Assembly (NCBI RefSeq): GCF_036669915.1
Contig: NC_089318.1
Location: 24,520,725 to 24,584,724, forward strand
Source: Pocillopora verrucosa
Taxonomy: Eukaryota > Cnidaria > Anthozoa > Scleractinia > Pocilloporidae
Reading direction: 5' to 3'
DNA: 64,000 nucleotides
In this document: in pieces, positions 12,301-23,947 of the stretch
Numbering within the stretch: the stretch's first letter is position 1
How the letters are laid out: the number at the start of each line of letters is the position of its first letter
The notes under the pieces: model-generated
Told to the model about the DNA's origin: nothing
What the model saw: the letters and a program-made list of their open reading frames with translations, nothing else
Database searches by the model: none
Program-made: the position numbers and the translations under genes

Positions 12301-15300
12301 CTGTATAAAGATGCCATACAGAAGTACTTGCAGCTATATATAGAAAACCACAGCATTGCTACAAGTGGTTTGGTTTAAAGACACCTGATTGAAAAGCGGT
12401 TTAAGAGCAAAACATAGTTAAGTTACAGGACAAACTGAAAATGCTAGAATGTAGAACAGTATAACTCAGCAAGTCATACCAAGGTTTAAGTTTGAAGCCA
12501 ATAAGACAACTTTGCCCGCGGGCTGAACTGGCGCAAACAACATGAGAAGACTTTGAAGGGCACGGGCTCTAGGAACAACAGGCTGGCGAGTTAATCTAGA
12601 GAATCGATTCTATTAAGCAGGAGCGTTGTGCTGGCAATCAATGTATAAACAAAGGCTTTAGGACTAGTATTACAATTAACAAAAACCACTTACTGTCCTC
12701 TGAAAAGTATCGAAGTCGACAACAGGACCATTGGCAAATAACGGCAAATAAAAGTTATAGACCAGCAGGTCTATAAGCGAATACTGCTTTAGGGGTTTGT
12801 CTTTTTCTATCTCACGTGATCGCCAGCAATATTCCATTCCAAAGCTTATGCAGCGGAGGTTTCCCATCATGCATACAAATAATGTAAAATTTTTTATCTC
12901 TCCGATTGGACTCAGAGGATTAATCTGGAGAAACGAAAATAAGGAAGAAATTTCTCGTTACAAATCAAAATGAAGAAAATTTTGCGACACTTTTCTTTCC
13001 TTGCTCCACACAGGGCGCACGCTTTCAACCTTGTTGATTTGTATACACCACCCTCGAGAATGAAAATTTCAAGTTTGTTTGCTGTCAGATTTCTCCGTTT
13101 CCCTGCGTCAGCTCATCTTTCAAACAGTCTTATTAAAATTACCCGTGAGACCATGAGCTCTGATTCTCTTAAATCACTATAAAATGATACTTGAAAAAAT
13201 AAATTGTTTGAAAGAAACTGGACAGCTCCAACACCATCAACAAGACCCAATTTAACATAACAACAAAAATTAGACACAGACATTTGAATTTACAGATCAA
13301 TGTCCTTGTCTGAGCAACTGCACACTTACCCCTCCCCTGACCCAGTAACCAAGTCAACTGATAAAAAGTTAGAATTTATGTTGGGTCAGGGGAGGGGTAA
13401 GTGTGCATTTACTCAGATACTGACATCTATCTGAAGTTTCTTACCTGCCACATTCTTACTGAGTGTATCTGTAGAGAGAGAACAATACCAAGAGAGCAGA
13501 TCCACATGGCAATGATCGACTTGAACATGAAACAAGAGGCATAAACAAGCAGGCAATGTCCAACCATGAACAAAACTGGTTTGAGGCCGGTGATATAAAG
13601 TAGAAATGATAAGGCAAAGGCAAGGCAATACAGTGGTTTGAGCTAAAAAGATAAAGACAGACGCATTAGTTAATTCTATATAAATTACAACCTCTCCAAC
13701 ACACCCTTTGGTGACAGAGGAAAGTGGCAGTTGAGGAGGTAGGGACCTCAAGCAAACCACGTCTGCAATGGCAACACGGGCATGGCAAAACAAAAGATCA
13801 ATTGGGCACAACAATAGTTGAGCACAAGTGTTTAAAACTTTGTACATTTCTTAGACGTCCTCTACAAAACAACAACATGAAATAACCAAAATTTAAGTTT
13901 TCTCAGACTGATAACAGAAACCATGACAGCAAATTTATTAAGTTTCCATTTGAATAATCAACACTGCTCACATACATTATGCAGAAGTTGAGGTGTGATG
14001 CCATAAGAGACAGTAAACACATCCAGCCATTTGCAAAATTCTAACAAGAAACATGAATCATTTTTTAATTGACATCTCCCTTGGCATTGCTGTTCTGAGT
14101 GCTAAAAGTCCCTAATATCCACCACTAGCCAGCTCCCCTTCAATGAGTAGTTGTTAATGAGCATACACCACACAGGTGAACAGTGCTTTTTGCACGCACT
14201 GATTGGCTTGTTCAGAAATGATTAGCAAGTACTGTTCACCTCTACTTTCATGAATAATAGAAAATAAAAGGTTATGAACTGGGTGTTCTCTGTCAACTTG
14301 TTCCAAGAGGCTCAACATTGTTTATGCATCTTGAAAAATTAAGCAAATTTTCTTTTAAAGTTCATGATTAACACATCTGTGCTTATCTTGTCAATTCTTA
14401 GCCCTTCTCATTCCTTTCTGTTTAATTTTCCTGATATCACACTGATAAAGTTACAAAAACTACTGAAATTCCATGATGCGGCTTTTTCATCTGGGAAATT
14501 GCTACTAGACTGGGTAAAAATTAAATTTCATTTCCATGAGATTGAGTAGATTCAAGAAAAAAAAAAGAGCTCTTTCACATTTCACCTGTGGAATAAATCT
14601 TGAGAAAAAGAGTCCTCCAAGCATGTGAACCAACATGGCAGGCATCAAGGATTTTATTGCACTTATCCAAAATTCCCACTCAAAATCAGTCACATCCTGC
14701 AAACAATAAAGCAAACAAGTAAAAAAATTAGCAGATCATACAACATTTCCTAAACAAATGGAAGGAGCACAGACAGAAAAGATACAAAACTTATCAGTCC
14801 TTTAACTCCCAAATCTAATTTCTAATTCTCCCTCCCAGCTGCTACAAATTTTCTTGTAAATTTGTTAAGAGAATTTGGTGTTACATCACTACAACAACCT
14901 ACGTGTTTTCTAGATGACGTATGGACAGTGTAAGAAGAACTAAACAGGGAGAAGGCTCAATTTCTCAGCCTGGTCTGAAATACCCAAATCAGAAATAATC
15001 AGTGACAAAAATAAAATATTGTCTGATTAACACTGGGAAAAGAAGTTCATGCGGTTTTTAGTTTTTTGTCACTGATGACTCATTCCCATGATGGACTGTG
15101 CCAGTGGTTGATAATCAGGCCAAGTATTAATAACTGGGATGTCTAACCTTTTTTCTTCCAATAAATTTCCATCCCTCCTGTAGGTCATCTGCATAAATCT
15201 CATCTTTATAGTCTGTAAAGATTTGAGAGAACATCTTTTTAATTGCCACTCAAGAGTTTATGGAGTTTATGATTTCTCAGAGCCATTGAATCGTAAGATA

Positions 15301-16129
15301 GTTATTTAAAAAAAAATTGATGACTTGCTTGAGAAAGACCACCATTGGCTCCTTCAGTTTGGATTTCAACACATGAAATCATCAAAACTAGTTAAAGGTT
15401 GTCTAGAAGCTTTAATTCTCTTGCTTTCAAACATGACTGAGATAAAAAAAATATATAGGAAAAATCTAAAACTTTTATCATAAAAAGAAGACTTTTCATC
15501 AGTAGCTCAGACCCACAGTCAGTTGGCCAGTGGCTGACAGATGCTCAACTGATACTCAAGTCCCTTGATGTCTCAGTTGAGATGTCTACTAATGTTGGTC
15601 AAATATCAGCGGACCATTGGTCTACTACTGGCCACATATTGGCTGACTATGAGTCAGCATATTGGTCAATTATTGGTCAAGATGTAAATTAATGCATCAA
15701 GTATATCGACCAAAAAGGCCAAATGAAGTACACATAATTCCAGAGAAATTGTATTTTTATTTCATCAAATGCCTTTAAGTAATAATGGTTTCAAATAATT
15801 CTTCCCTCTAAAATTACTGAAGGGTTATGCTGGGTATTTTCTACTGCAATGAATGCCTGAGTTGTTTGGTTTCCTAAATTACAGAAATGTAATGAAACAA
15901 ATGTCATGTCCATCTCTGAACAAATGTACTTCTTAGCAACAGAACTATTTTAAGCTATGCTTTGGTCACCTTCAGAAGCTTTGTAAATGCTGTACATGGC
16001 ACATGATAACAAAGAAATCCACACAACCCAATAAACTGAAATCTCAGCCAAAGGTAGAGGGCCATGTTTTCTGTTCTGATGATCACTACTCTTGTTTTTA
16101 TCCACATTTTCCATGTCAGAGGTGGACAT
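9354..16129 (-). CDS. HHAT: Hedgehog acyltransferase (MBOAT family)
   Basis: HHAT palmitoylates the N-terminal Cys of Hedgehog proteins in the ER. I place exons at 16129-15970 (ATG at 16129, preceded in frame by TAG), 15212-15148, 14696-14586, 14040-13976, 13642-13445, 12924-12694, 12251-11929, 11218-11183, 10642-10441, 9913-9772 and 9445-9354. Diagnostic stretches in order are DVTDFEWEFW, FGMEYCW, NGPVVDFDTF, LPRCVTTLYLFTDMW, YFDRGL, YIYIPLGGSR, FIWLWHGAH and LSNLVFLSG. The conserved Asp (YFDRGL) and His (LWHG) expected of active HHAT are both present, which argues against the inactive HHATL paralogue. Total length is about 540 residues with many membrane segments. All junctions keep frame except the one between 14586 and 14040, which is one base short, so I have probably missed a microexon there. 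Introns hold several repeats. Confidence 0.95.
10186..10355. repeat. MITE with AGGGTCY ends, copy 1
   Basis: The ends AGGGTCCCAACTG and CAATTGAGACCCT are inverted. The interior repeats variants of a CCGTTAG/GGTTAAC motif. A second copy lies at 43119-43244. It sits in a HHAT intron. No coding capacity is seen. Confidence 0.7.
10861..10888. repeat. (TAA)n microsatellite
   Basis: A perfect TAA repeat lies at the tail end of the adjoining minus-strand SINE in a HHAT intron, so it may have grown from the SINE tail. Confidence 0.9.
10885..11096 (-). repeat. tRNA-derived SINE (Ser/Leu-like head)
   Basis: Read on the minus strand from 11096 it starts GCAGAATGGCCGAGTGGTTA, a class II (Ser/Leu-like) tRNA A-box, followed by a B-box-like GGTTCATGCCC and an unrelated body. 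It ends at the TAA microsatellite. It lies in a HHAT intron, in the same orientation as the gene. Confidence 0.78.
13309..13420. repeat. Long inverted repeat (hairpin) in a HHAT intron
   Basis: 13319-13344 and 13382-13407 are perfect 26-bp reverse complements (core CTTACCCCTCCCCTGACC) around a 37-bp loop. Weaker pairing continues outward to about 13309 and 13420 (TCTGAG with CTCAGA). This could be a small MITE or a local palindrome. Confidence 0.85.
14174..14241. repeat. Short inverted repeat, 68 bp
   Basis: AGGTGAACAGT at 14174 is mirrored by ACTGTTCACCT ending at 14241. It lies between HHAT exons and could be the ends of a very small MITE. Confidence 0.55.
14799..14950. repeat. TTAA-type MITE fragment
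   Basis: It begins CCTTTAACTCCCAAATCTAATTTCTAATTCTCCC and continues like the fuller copies at 32515-32716 and 60299-60533. It is truncated and has lost one end. It lies in a HHAT intron between exons at 14696 and 15148. Confidence 0.65.
15513..15700. repeat. Diverged minisatellite
   Basis: Short units built on TTGGTC, TTGGCC, CTGAC and CAACTGA recur with irregular spacing across HHAT intron 1. This is a degenerate tandem array with no open reading frame. Confidence 0.6.
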
Positions 16130-18507
16130 CTACCATAAAAAAAGAGTAAAAATGTGTTGGGAGTAATATATTAAGTGAGAACAGGATTTTTTCAGAAACA
16201 TAACTTAAATAAAAAATATAGATAATCATGAAAAAAAAACAGATATTCTACAAAATTTAAAATTCAATAATGCAGTTTGATTAATCCAGCAACAAAAATT
16301 ATATGTATAAATTTGTATTGGTGTTAAGAAGTAAAAGTAAATTTTTCAAAGACCACAAAATTGCATGAGCCACAAGGGGAGTGCAATTTATTGTATTTGA
16401 AAAATGCTCATTTACACCAAATTGCAAGAAAGATAATGTTGTTACTCGTTGATAATTTACATGAAAAAAGCATCACTGTGACAGTAAGTCATGACAGATA
16501 AAATTTTGACAAGGTGCACACCATCAGCAATTTGCACAACTTTGTTACAATTTTGCATTCATGTTACATGAAAAATGTCCTCATTTTCAGCCAATCAGAT
16601 GCTGTAATTTTTCATGTATATTATTAGCAGTGGAACTAGACTAGAAGTGAAATTAAAGGAGTTCAATAGGCTGGCTGATATCGAACATCACTTGAAAAAC
16701 AAATTCAGTCTTACGGCAAAGCAAGTCTGATATGTTAATCATGAGTATAATTATAGGCAGAACTGGACAACACAATGTCCTTCTTATTATCAAAACTATG
16801 AGTAAATTTGGGAAACAAATTACCCATTCATATCCCCAAAACATATTCATTACGTGAAAAAAAAAATTGACTTTTTACCACAAGGAAATAAACCCAATAG
16901 TCTATAGTAAAAGCAATAGAGTCCACTAAAATGATGTGTACAGTGCAACGACACAGGCATGACACTTAAACTGTAGAAAAATTTAAAGTTGAGTCTTAAG
17001 AAGCTGGATACAAAAACTGTATGCAGAAACACTAAGTTCGGAGATCTGCTTCACTCTCCTCGATCAGTTAGACATCTGAATGGAAGAGAATTATTTATTT
17101 GGCGTGATCATTGTTGATAGTTTTGAAACCGCGTGAAATTACCGATACATTTAAACTCTACAATGTCTTCATTGTTATTGAACATTCACAATCAACGTAA
17201 ACTCCAGTTTACGTTTCACAGGTCTGTTTGGCGCGTAAATCACACGCGCGAGGCACAGAGAGCTGAATTAGATAACAGATATAAAACGTATCTCATGGAT
17301 ATGTACTTACCTATTAAATTTCCCCGCAGAATCCAGCTGTTCCTCTTTTTTCAGCAATGTTCACTATTCTGTGCCACATGGAAAGGCAACAGCTGAATTA
17401 TAGATCCGAAGGAAGTTGGTTTACAACAACATCAAATCCAATCGCGCACACCTTTGCCCCTTTCCGATTAAATGTACCCACGTACCCAAATTTGTTAAAA
17501 AACCTTACCTCCTTCTTAAGTCTATCGCATAATATTCCACTGATACTACTACATTTTAGAATCACATTCATGAGGAATGAACCTTAACAGTCACCAACAG
17601 CTGAATCGATATCATTAACTTCCGGTTTCAGCTGGTTAAACAGAAGCCTTGATTAACTGATCAGCGGCTGCCAAACGCACGATTCTGAACACACTTTATA
17701 TTTTCTTAACTAAGCGTCCATGAGCATTAGTCGTCTCCAGACCCTACTCCACTATTTCCACTTCGAGAAAATTGTTTTAAATGTCATCCACAGTCAATGG
17801 ACTTCCTTCGGGAACAACGAGATCTCGTCTGACATTTCATGGGGAACAGGCCATTTCACATTGCACTATAAGACCCCCTATCGGTGGGTGGAGTTGGGCC
17901 AGAATGATTTAAATGAATGAAAAGCTGAAAACTATGTGTTGGGTAAGGCTCAAGAGAATATAAAACTCTTGATAAAGCTTCGACATAAGAATCAAATCTG
18001 GTGTTCTAAGCTTCTATCTTACGTCTTCAAGTTTGAACGAATAAACCAAAATGACAGACAATCAGATTATTTCCGACCATTTTCGCAAGTTTATTTCATT
18101 ATCTCGGCATGCTTACAAAGCAAGAAGTATCGTAACCCACACGCATTTAGCGCTGTGTAAGTGATATAACGGACCTAGTGAGTTTCTAAAAGTCTTGACG
18201 CCTCTTATTTATGAGACTGAAAAACTTAAGGAGAACATGTTTTCGAAGTAGTTCATAGATATATAATCTGGGTATTTTTCGGCGACGAGGTGCCAGACTG
18301 ATATGAGGATTCCTCCGTTATCGACATATGAAACTGAAGACCACTACTCTTTGGATGCAGCAGCATATCGCTGAAAGTATTGGGTGATGAAAAAAGCGCA
18401 AATCTTTCTATCCTCTTTGTATACGCGTGCCTCCCTAACGCTTCCCTGTTAGTGCGGCAGAGATGAGAGGGGGATGGAGGTCCTAAGCCTTGCGTAATTT
18501 CTTTTCA
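16130..18507. other. Intergenic stretch upstream of HHAT
   Basis: This separates HHAT's start codon from the EF-hand gene's stop. HHAT 5-prime UTR and promoter should lie in the first part, but I cannot place them. Short open frames here show no family resemblance and no supporting splice sites. Confidence 0.4.
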
Positions 18508-19915
18508 TCAAGAATCTTCACCAGCACTGGAATTAGACATGAGGTAGGTAAATTCTGAAAGGAAGACGGCAGGAAAAAAATTAGCGAGAAGCGAGGTAAT
18601 ATAGCTCACCTTATAATTTTACAGTTCTAATTTTTTTATCGCTCGGGAGGAGGAGGAATTTTTTTTTGGGGGGGGGACGCATGGCTTTCAGGGAGAGCGG
18701 AGGGAAGGTCTTTCCTCAAAAACAAAAAGTATTAAGGGGGCACTGTATGAAATTGACTGCCAGTCACTGACTGCCAACGAGGTGTGATCATAAGAATGTT
18801 ACAGAACCTAATGCATAATGCGGGGATCAGATAACTTTAATCGAGCCACAACGAAAATTATACCCCCTCCCCTCCCCCCAGACGATAAATAATGACCATT
18901 CCCTCATTCACTTTTATTTTTCTTGCTTTGTCTTTGTGTTAGGTTTGTTATCATTGTTATGTTATTTTCGTTGTTGTCGCAGCTGTTGTTACATGAATCG
19001 TCGGCATAAAAATTTACCTGCAAAGGTTATCTTTCTGTCTGTCAGAAGACCTGTTTCTTGTAACATTTTCTTAAGCTCGTCGTCAGGGATACCAGCACCT
19101 GTAAGTCCAAGTGCCTCTCTTAATTCACGTGACTCGATGTACCCTTTATTCTGAGCGTCAAAAATATGGAAGGCAGACATAAGATCTTTTGTTGTGTGGC
19201 AGGAGTTTTGACGGTCTTCTTCGTTTATTTTCTTTTCCTTTAATTTTCTGTGGCCTGAGAAAAAATGAATGAAATCAGGGTTTCTTGATATCTTCAGATA
19301 AGATAAATAAGGACTAAAGGTGAGGAACCTGTTATTACTTTTTGCCTGGGAGGGGGAGGGGGGGTCACAGGTCTCTGGTTGTAGGTCCCACAAGGCTCTG
19401 TAATATTTTTGTGATCTTCTCTCATTGGCATCTGATTGGAAGTCAATTTTCCGCAGACCCCCTTCACACTCTGTTCGTTTCTCCTGAAAACCATGTGATC
19501 CCCCCCAAAAAAATCCTTCATCCTCCCCCCCCTCCCCCCGTCAGGCGATAAATACCGACTAATCTCTATTTTTAAGGAAATCTTTGAGGGAAAAAAAAAC
19601 GGGAACATTTCGGCTGAAGCGCTTTATTCGAAGACTAGGAGCACGCAATGAATTAGATATTTAGCGTTGAAAAAAGAAAATATCTAAAGGAAGCTTTAGG
19701 TTTAGGTTTAGCTTTATAAAAAATTTAAAAAATTTTCCTTCTACGGACTCGAACTCGTTACAAAAAATACTTTTAATGGCTTATATTATAGACAATAAAG
19801 CTATTCATTTAATATTATGAAGCCATACAAAAGGTGATTTTGAATATATTTTTGTTGGGAGCTAGCTGCTTACTGCTTTAAATATTGAAAAAATAATCTT
19901 ACCTCGAGATACCAT
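18508..19915 (-). CDS. Small EF-hand protein (calmodulin/troponin C-like)
   Basis: Three exons, 19915-19903 (MVSR plus one base), 19254-19018 and 18554-18508, join in frame to a 98-residue protein. Donors are CGAG|GTAAGA and GCAG|GTAAAT; acceptors are TTCTCAG and CTTTCAG. EF-hand 1 has loop D37-A-Q-N-K-G-Y-I-E-S-R-E48: positions 1, 6, 8 and 12 are canonical but Lys at position 5 is unusual. A second hand (about 62-90, ending KITFAEFTYLM) has a degenerate loop. There is no signal peptide, so it is probably cytosolic. Its 5-prime flank from about 19982 is homologous to flanks of the TPM genes at 26.9 and 57.2 kb, and both introns hold pieces of one G-rich repeat. It is too small for calmodulin and I give no gene symbol. 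Confidence 0.85.
18630..18900. repeat. G-rich dispersed repeat, copy 1
   Basis: It opens TTTATCGCTCGGGAGGAGG, runs into a T then G homopolymer and GGCTTTCAGG, then GACTGCCAGTCACTGACTGCC. It closes with a reverse-oriented CCCAGACGATAAATAATGACC. Related pieces are at 19430-19560 and 44740-44880. It lies in an intron of the EF-hand gene. Confidence 0.6.
19430..19560 (-). repeat. G-rich dispersed repeat, copy 2
   Basis: On the minus strand it reads GGTATTTATCGCCTGACGGG, a G-rich tract, then GGGGATCACATGGTTTTCAG, matching copies at 18630 and 44740. It lies in the other intron of the EF-hand gene. Confidence 0.6.
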
Positions 19916-19990
19916 CTTAAGAAAGCGCGTTATATTCAGCTCAAGCTTAGTTTCTCACTCTGATCTAAACGGGGCATGACTGACAACGTG

Positions 19991-19997
19991 TTTTATA
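19991..19997 (-). promoter_or_regulatory. TATA-like element of the EF-hand gene
   Basis: TATAAAA on the minus strand lies about 75 bp upstream of the EF-hand start codon. The same element occurs in the homologous flanks at about 26861-26867 (before TPM copy 2) and 57165-57171 (before TPM copy 4). Function is inferred from position and conservation. Confidence 0.5.
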
Positions 19998-22395
19998 TCC
20001 TAGCTAGGTGGTAACTACAACTCGTGCTTGTGTTTGTTATGACGCATTCAAAATACCCCATCAACAGTCATCGTTATTTTTGTGACTAAATTAATCACGT
20101 AAACCCCCCTGGGCAGTCACTCAATAAGTCCATGGATGAATTATTTTTCAGTAAAACTATTGGATACTTACGCTATGTCACATTAGGAATACTTCAGAGT
20201 TTTAACAGCAAATACGTAATGATAAATTTTCTTTAAGTTGATCTTACGTGTTTAGCGGTTGTTTTTCTTCAGTCGAATTTGAGATCAAAGTGTTTTCTTA
20301 GTTATTCGGCAGTTCACCTGTTCTTTTGCGCCTGTTTGATCAATCCTTTTTTTGCGCACGTAGAACTGGCTATCACAACAATAACTGCATTAAGTTTTAG
20401 CCACGTTCAATAGATTATTCAAAAGCCACGGCGGGCTTTTGGAACTTAAGCTGCTGATTTCATGAGCAGGAAAAACATCCATTTGAAATCCTTCGAGTTA
20501 TTAAGTGATACTTTGTAAATCATTAAACCTCGCTTCGCTAAAACAACTGTTCTGGTGAAGTCAGCGAAACAAATAAACGGGGGAATCTACATTTATTTTG
20601 TGGCGTCATCGACGTTCAAGTTTCAGTCAACAAAACGCTTGTTTTCATTTAATTTGACTCACATCAGGAGCAGATAATGCCGAATGACAATTCCTCGCTG
20701 ATGCATCTTAAATTTGTTTTGGGAACAACATCAACACCGTAATCGGGAAATTATTTGGCCGGTTGCAAACAAAAAAATTCAAACTAAAAATACAAACTCT
20801 ATATCGGAACAGCAATTTGATCGAAATTTTTCGAAATGGTCTTCGAGCGAATGTCTTTTTATTCCGGTTAAAAAAAATTGAAATCAGCTTTATTTATTAG
20901 TTTAAACTAGAATAAATGTTAGCCCTATTTGACTCAGCGCTAAACCTCAAAAGGTTTTACTACTTGAAGATCTTCGTTTGTTGAAGAATAGTTGAAAATC
21001 AGTGACTCGGATCCACGAGAGAACCGCTCTTCACTCCTTAATTGTTATTCAAGAGCGTGACTTTGAAACTTACACCATCAATAACAGGTTGTAATTAAAA
21101 AAAATAGGTTTCTGAAAGAAAGAGCACGTCTAGGGTTGTACATTTTGAATAAGGCCTGGTCTGCTTAGTTATGAAAAATCATACGAGACAACTTTGTAAT
21201 AATTTGTTCTGAGCCCTATGTGACTGTTAGAGAAAATATTTTTTCCACGAGAAACCCAAAACAGCATAACATTCTGCCTATTTTTGGAATTAGTTCTGTA
21301 CCCATAATTTAAGTCCCCATCTTAGAGCATGTGTCAGTCTACAGCTCTAAAATAAAAAAACCCATTCTAGTCCAAAGGTTTCATTTATTAACCAAACACG
21401 CCTTCCGTATGATTATCCGAATCACCTCAGATCGTCCAAAACAATGCTCGAGAGATCGGGAAGATTACATGAAAAGAAGGCCAAGTGACCGCTTGACGAA
21501 CCATGTCAGCAAAAACTGACTTACTTCTTAATTTTGTGTTTTAAAAGATCGCTAGGATCGCCAAATCGTCTCAAAGTTGATGGCAATTGAAACGATACGG
21601 GAAATCAGAAAGCGGAAGTACTGCATTTTGTCGCTTGTTACACAAATATCTCTTGATTACGTGACTCTTTTCCTTTGTGCATTGCAGGCCATTGAAAACA
21701 TTAGGACCAGTATAAAATGCGTAGTCATGGGAAACCAAACGGTTTAACACGTATAAGACACAGTTTGAGTCGAATATCTCCAAATAGCAATTAATTTTCT
21801 TGAGCCTTGAATATGCTAATTGCATCCTTCTTGTCAACTTCAAAAATAACATTCAACATCCAAACTAAAGCCACAACAACCATAGCACTGTATTTTCATT
21901 TAATAAAGATGTTACCTCTACATTTCAAAATCTGAACAATTGATCCATGGATAAATCAAATAGTTCTAATCATAAGAAGTTATCAACTTTCGATTTTCAT
22001 AATTTGAAATATTCAGCACATCATGGAATGAACAAACTTCAAATTCAAAACTGAGGATTTTTTTATCTGATGACACTAAGCCTCTGTTTTCCTCACTCGG
22101 TAGAATACTATGTGATGATTGCGGACCACTATTTATGGCAAATAAAAGTGCTACTGCAGACTAGAAATAACACAACAGTTTTAACTGTGGCTCTTGTGGG
22201 AATTAAAGATATCACATAATATCAAGCAAAACATCCCTTTTAGTTTAGCCTAGTAGTGCCATGACACATTAAGTTTACTTAACCAATCCTGACCCATTTT
22301 TGACCCTAAGCAATTACCAGTAAGTTGACGCTCACGGTGGACACAACATTTTTTTGAGCTCATATTTGAGTCATGTTCTACTGAAGAAATGTAAA

Positions 22396-22508
22396 ATGGT
22401 TTCCGTGTTTACATAGCCTGATGTAAACACGTGGGAGGTTGGGAGAACACGAGATAAGCGTAGGAAACCACGACGCGAAGCGGAGTGGTTTCCAGCTTAT
22501 CGAGTAAA
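22396..22508. mobile_element. MITE-like insertion present only in unit alpha
   Basis: The other units run directly from ACAT.. to the CACTGAAAAACTGTCC block. Unit alpha carries about 110 extra bases starting GTGTTTACATAGCC and containing GTTTACAT and ATGTAAAC in inverted order plus a repeated GGTTTCC. It is non-coding and was probably inserted after the units diverged. Confidence 0.65.
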
Positions 22509-22771
22509 CTGCACTGAAAAACTGTCCATGCCAACTTATTCAGAGCTCCACTAGCCTGGAAACTGATATCAGTGTCATCATCATCACTTATAAGCCTTAA
22601 GGCAATGTGTAAACATAATTTATTAAAGTAAAAAGAGGAGAAACAAAAAGGCATGAAGGCCCTCCACAAAAACACATCAATTTAACACTGGGGTCACCTC
22701 TGAATGTTCTTTTCCTGTGAAAGTCTTCATCAAATATCCATCAGGTTTAACCTGATACAGCTTTGCGCATA

Positions 22772-23630
22772 TTACCAGCTGCCTCCTCTACCACGACCTC
22801 CAATTCTTCCACCCCAATCAGACCCTACACCACTGCCAAAGCTACCTCTCTCAGAAATAGCTCTCCATAACATAGCCTTCGTGTTAAAAGTGGGATCAGA
22901 AGCATAGGGGTGTCTAAATCTTTCCTCGATACTTTCCGGTTCACTCTGTTTTAGCTGGTACAAAATGTACAGTACAGTAATGATCAACAGCACACAGAGG
23001 ATGATGAAACCATAGTTTGTTGAGCTCATGAGGACTTCACTGCTGAAAACTTCACCCATCCGGAAAATGGCGAGTTTTACACCTTGATCGTAATCTTTCT
23101 TTTGCATGTATGGCTTTATTTCCTCAATGATAATATCAATCTGGTCATCGGATAACAATTTCATGGCTCTTTTGCCTGTGGAGACATACAGTTGACGATC
23201 TAAAATGGAAATCAGCAACATTGCTCCGTCATCATGGCCGACACCCCATCTGTAATGTTTATAAATGTTTGGCAAACCTCTCTGCTGTTTCTTCAACAGA
23301 TAAATCAGGAATGCCTCTCATTCGGTTACAAAACTTCAACGCCAATTTGAAATCCAAGTTCGTCATCGTTGCTCCACCCTGAAGAAGTATTTTAACAATT
23401 GAAAACAACATATCTTGAATCTTGTTGGCAGCCTCGTAGCTGAGAATATTCTCCGGATCACAGATCCAAGAAACCTTTCCTCTGCGACCACAAGCTTCCA
23501 CATGTATCGTAGGATTCGGAAAATCCTCCTTGTACCATTCTTTAGTTGCCTTTTCTTCTTGAAGGAAACAAAAAGCCTCAAAAATAACGGCCAAGATCAT
23601 AACAAGGGACATGACTGATGCGCTCGCCAT
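22772..23630 (-). pseudogene. TPM-domain membrane protein gene, decayed copy 1
   Basis: The copy keeps the ATG (23630), signal peptide, start of the TPM domain, membrane span (YGFIILCVLLIITVLYILY) and the C-terminal GGSW. Relative to its intact sisters, a one-base loss near 23390 is compensated by a one-base gain near 23330. A net gain of bases near 23268 then breaks the frame, and the codons for AGC in GHAGCDDG are missing. The tail lacks the RING domain, as in copy 2. I read it as a pseudogene of the RING-less type. An intron to rescue the frame is unlikely because the sister copies are intronless. Confidence 0.82.
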
Positions 23631-23947
23631 CTTGACGATTTTCTTGGATTATGGCAGCTAAAACATACTAGCGACTAAATAAAGGAATGGTTCCGATCTG
23701 TGAATGGATGATGAAAATAGTAAAAGTTAATAAGTTATATCTTTACTCCTTGCTCGTGAGTACTTTCGAAGCGGAACAATGAAATATCAATGTGAAGACG
23801 ACGATGTGTCAAACAAGAAATGGCTACTTACATAACGAAGAGAAAGCAGAGTCTATCTTGTTCAACGAGGTCGTTCAGCGATATTCCGGCAATGAAAAAG
23901 TCATCTGCCGCCAAGCTCCGCTGACAAATTAACATCTGGTTCATACG

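Larger units (their letters stand above)
19982..23640. repeat. Segmental duplication unit alpha (with TPM copy 1)
   Basis: 19982-20720 matches 26853-27602 (flank found upstream of TPM copy 2). 21090-22770 matches the 3-prime flanks at 24286-25830, 27602-28809 and 54766-55458. The decayed TPM copy 1 closes the unit. The part from 20720 to 21440 has no counterpart at 27602, so the later unit carries a deletion there. Between the EF-hand start and the TPM pseudogene I see no other gene. Confidence 0.85.

Noticed and set aside
17720-18160. Two neighbouring plus-strand open frames
   Set aside because: No recognisable domain and no splice signals; composition does not look coding.
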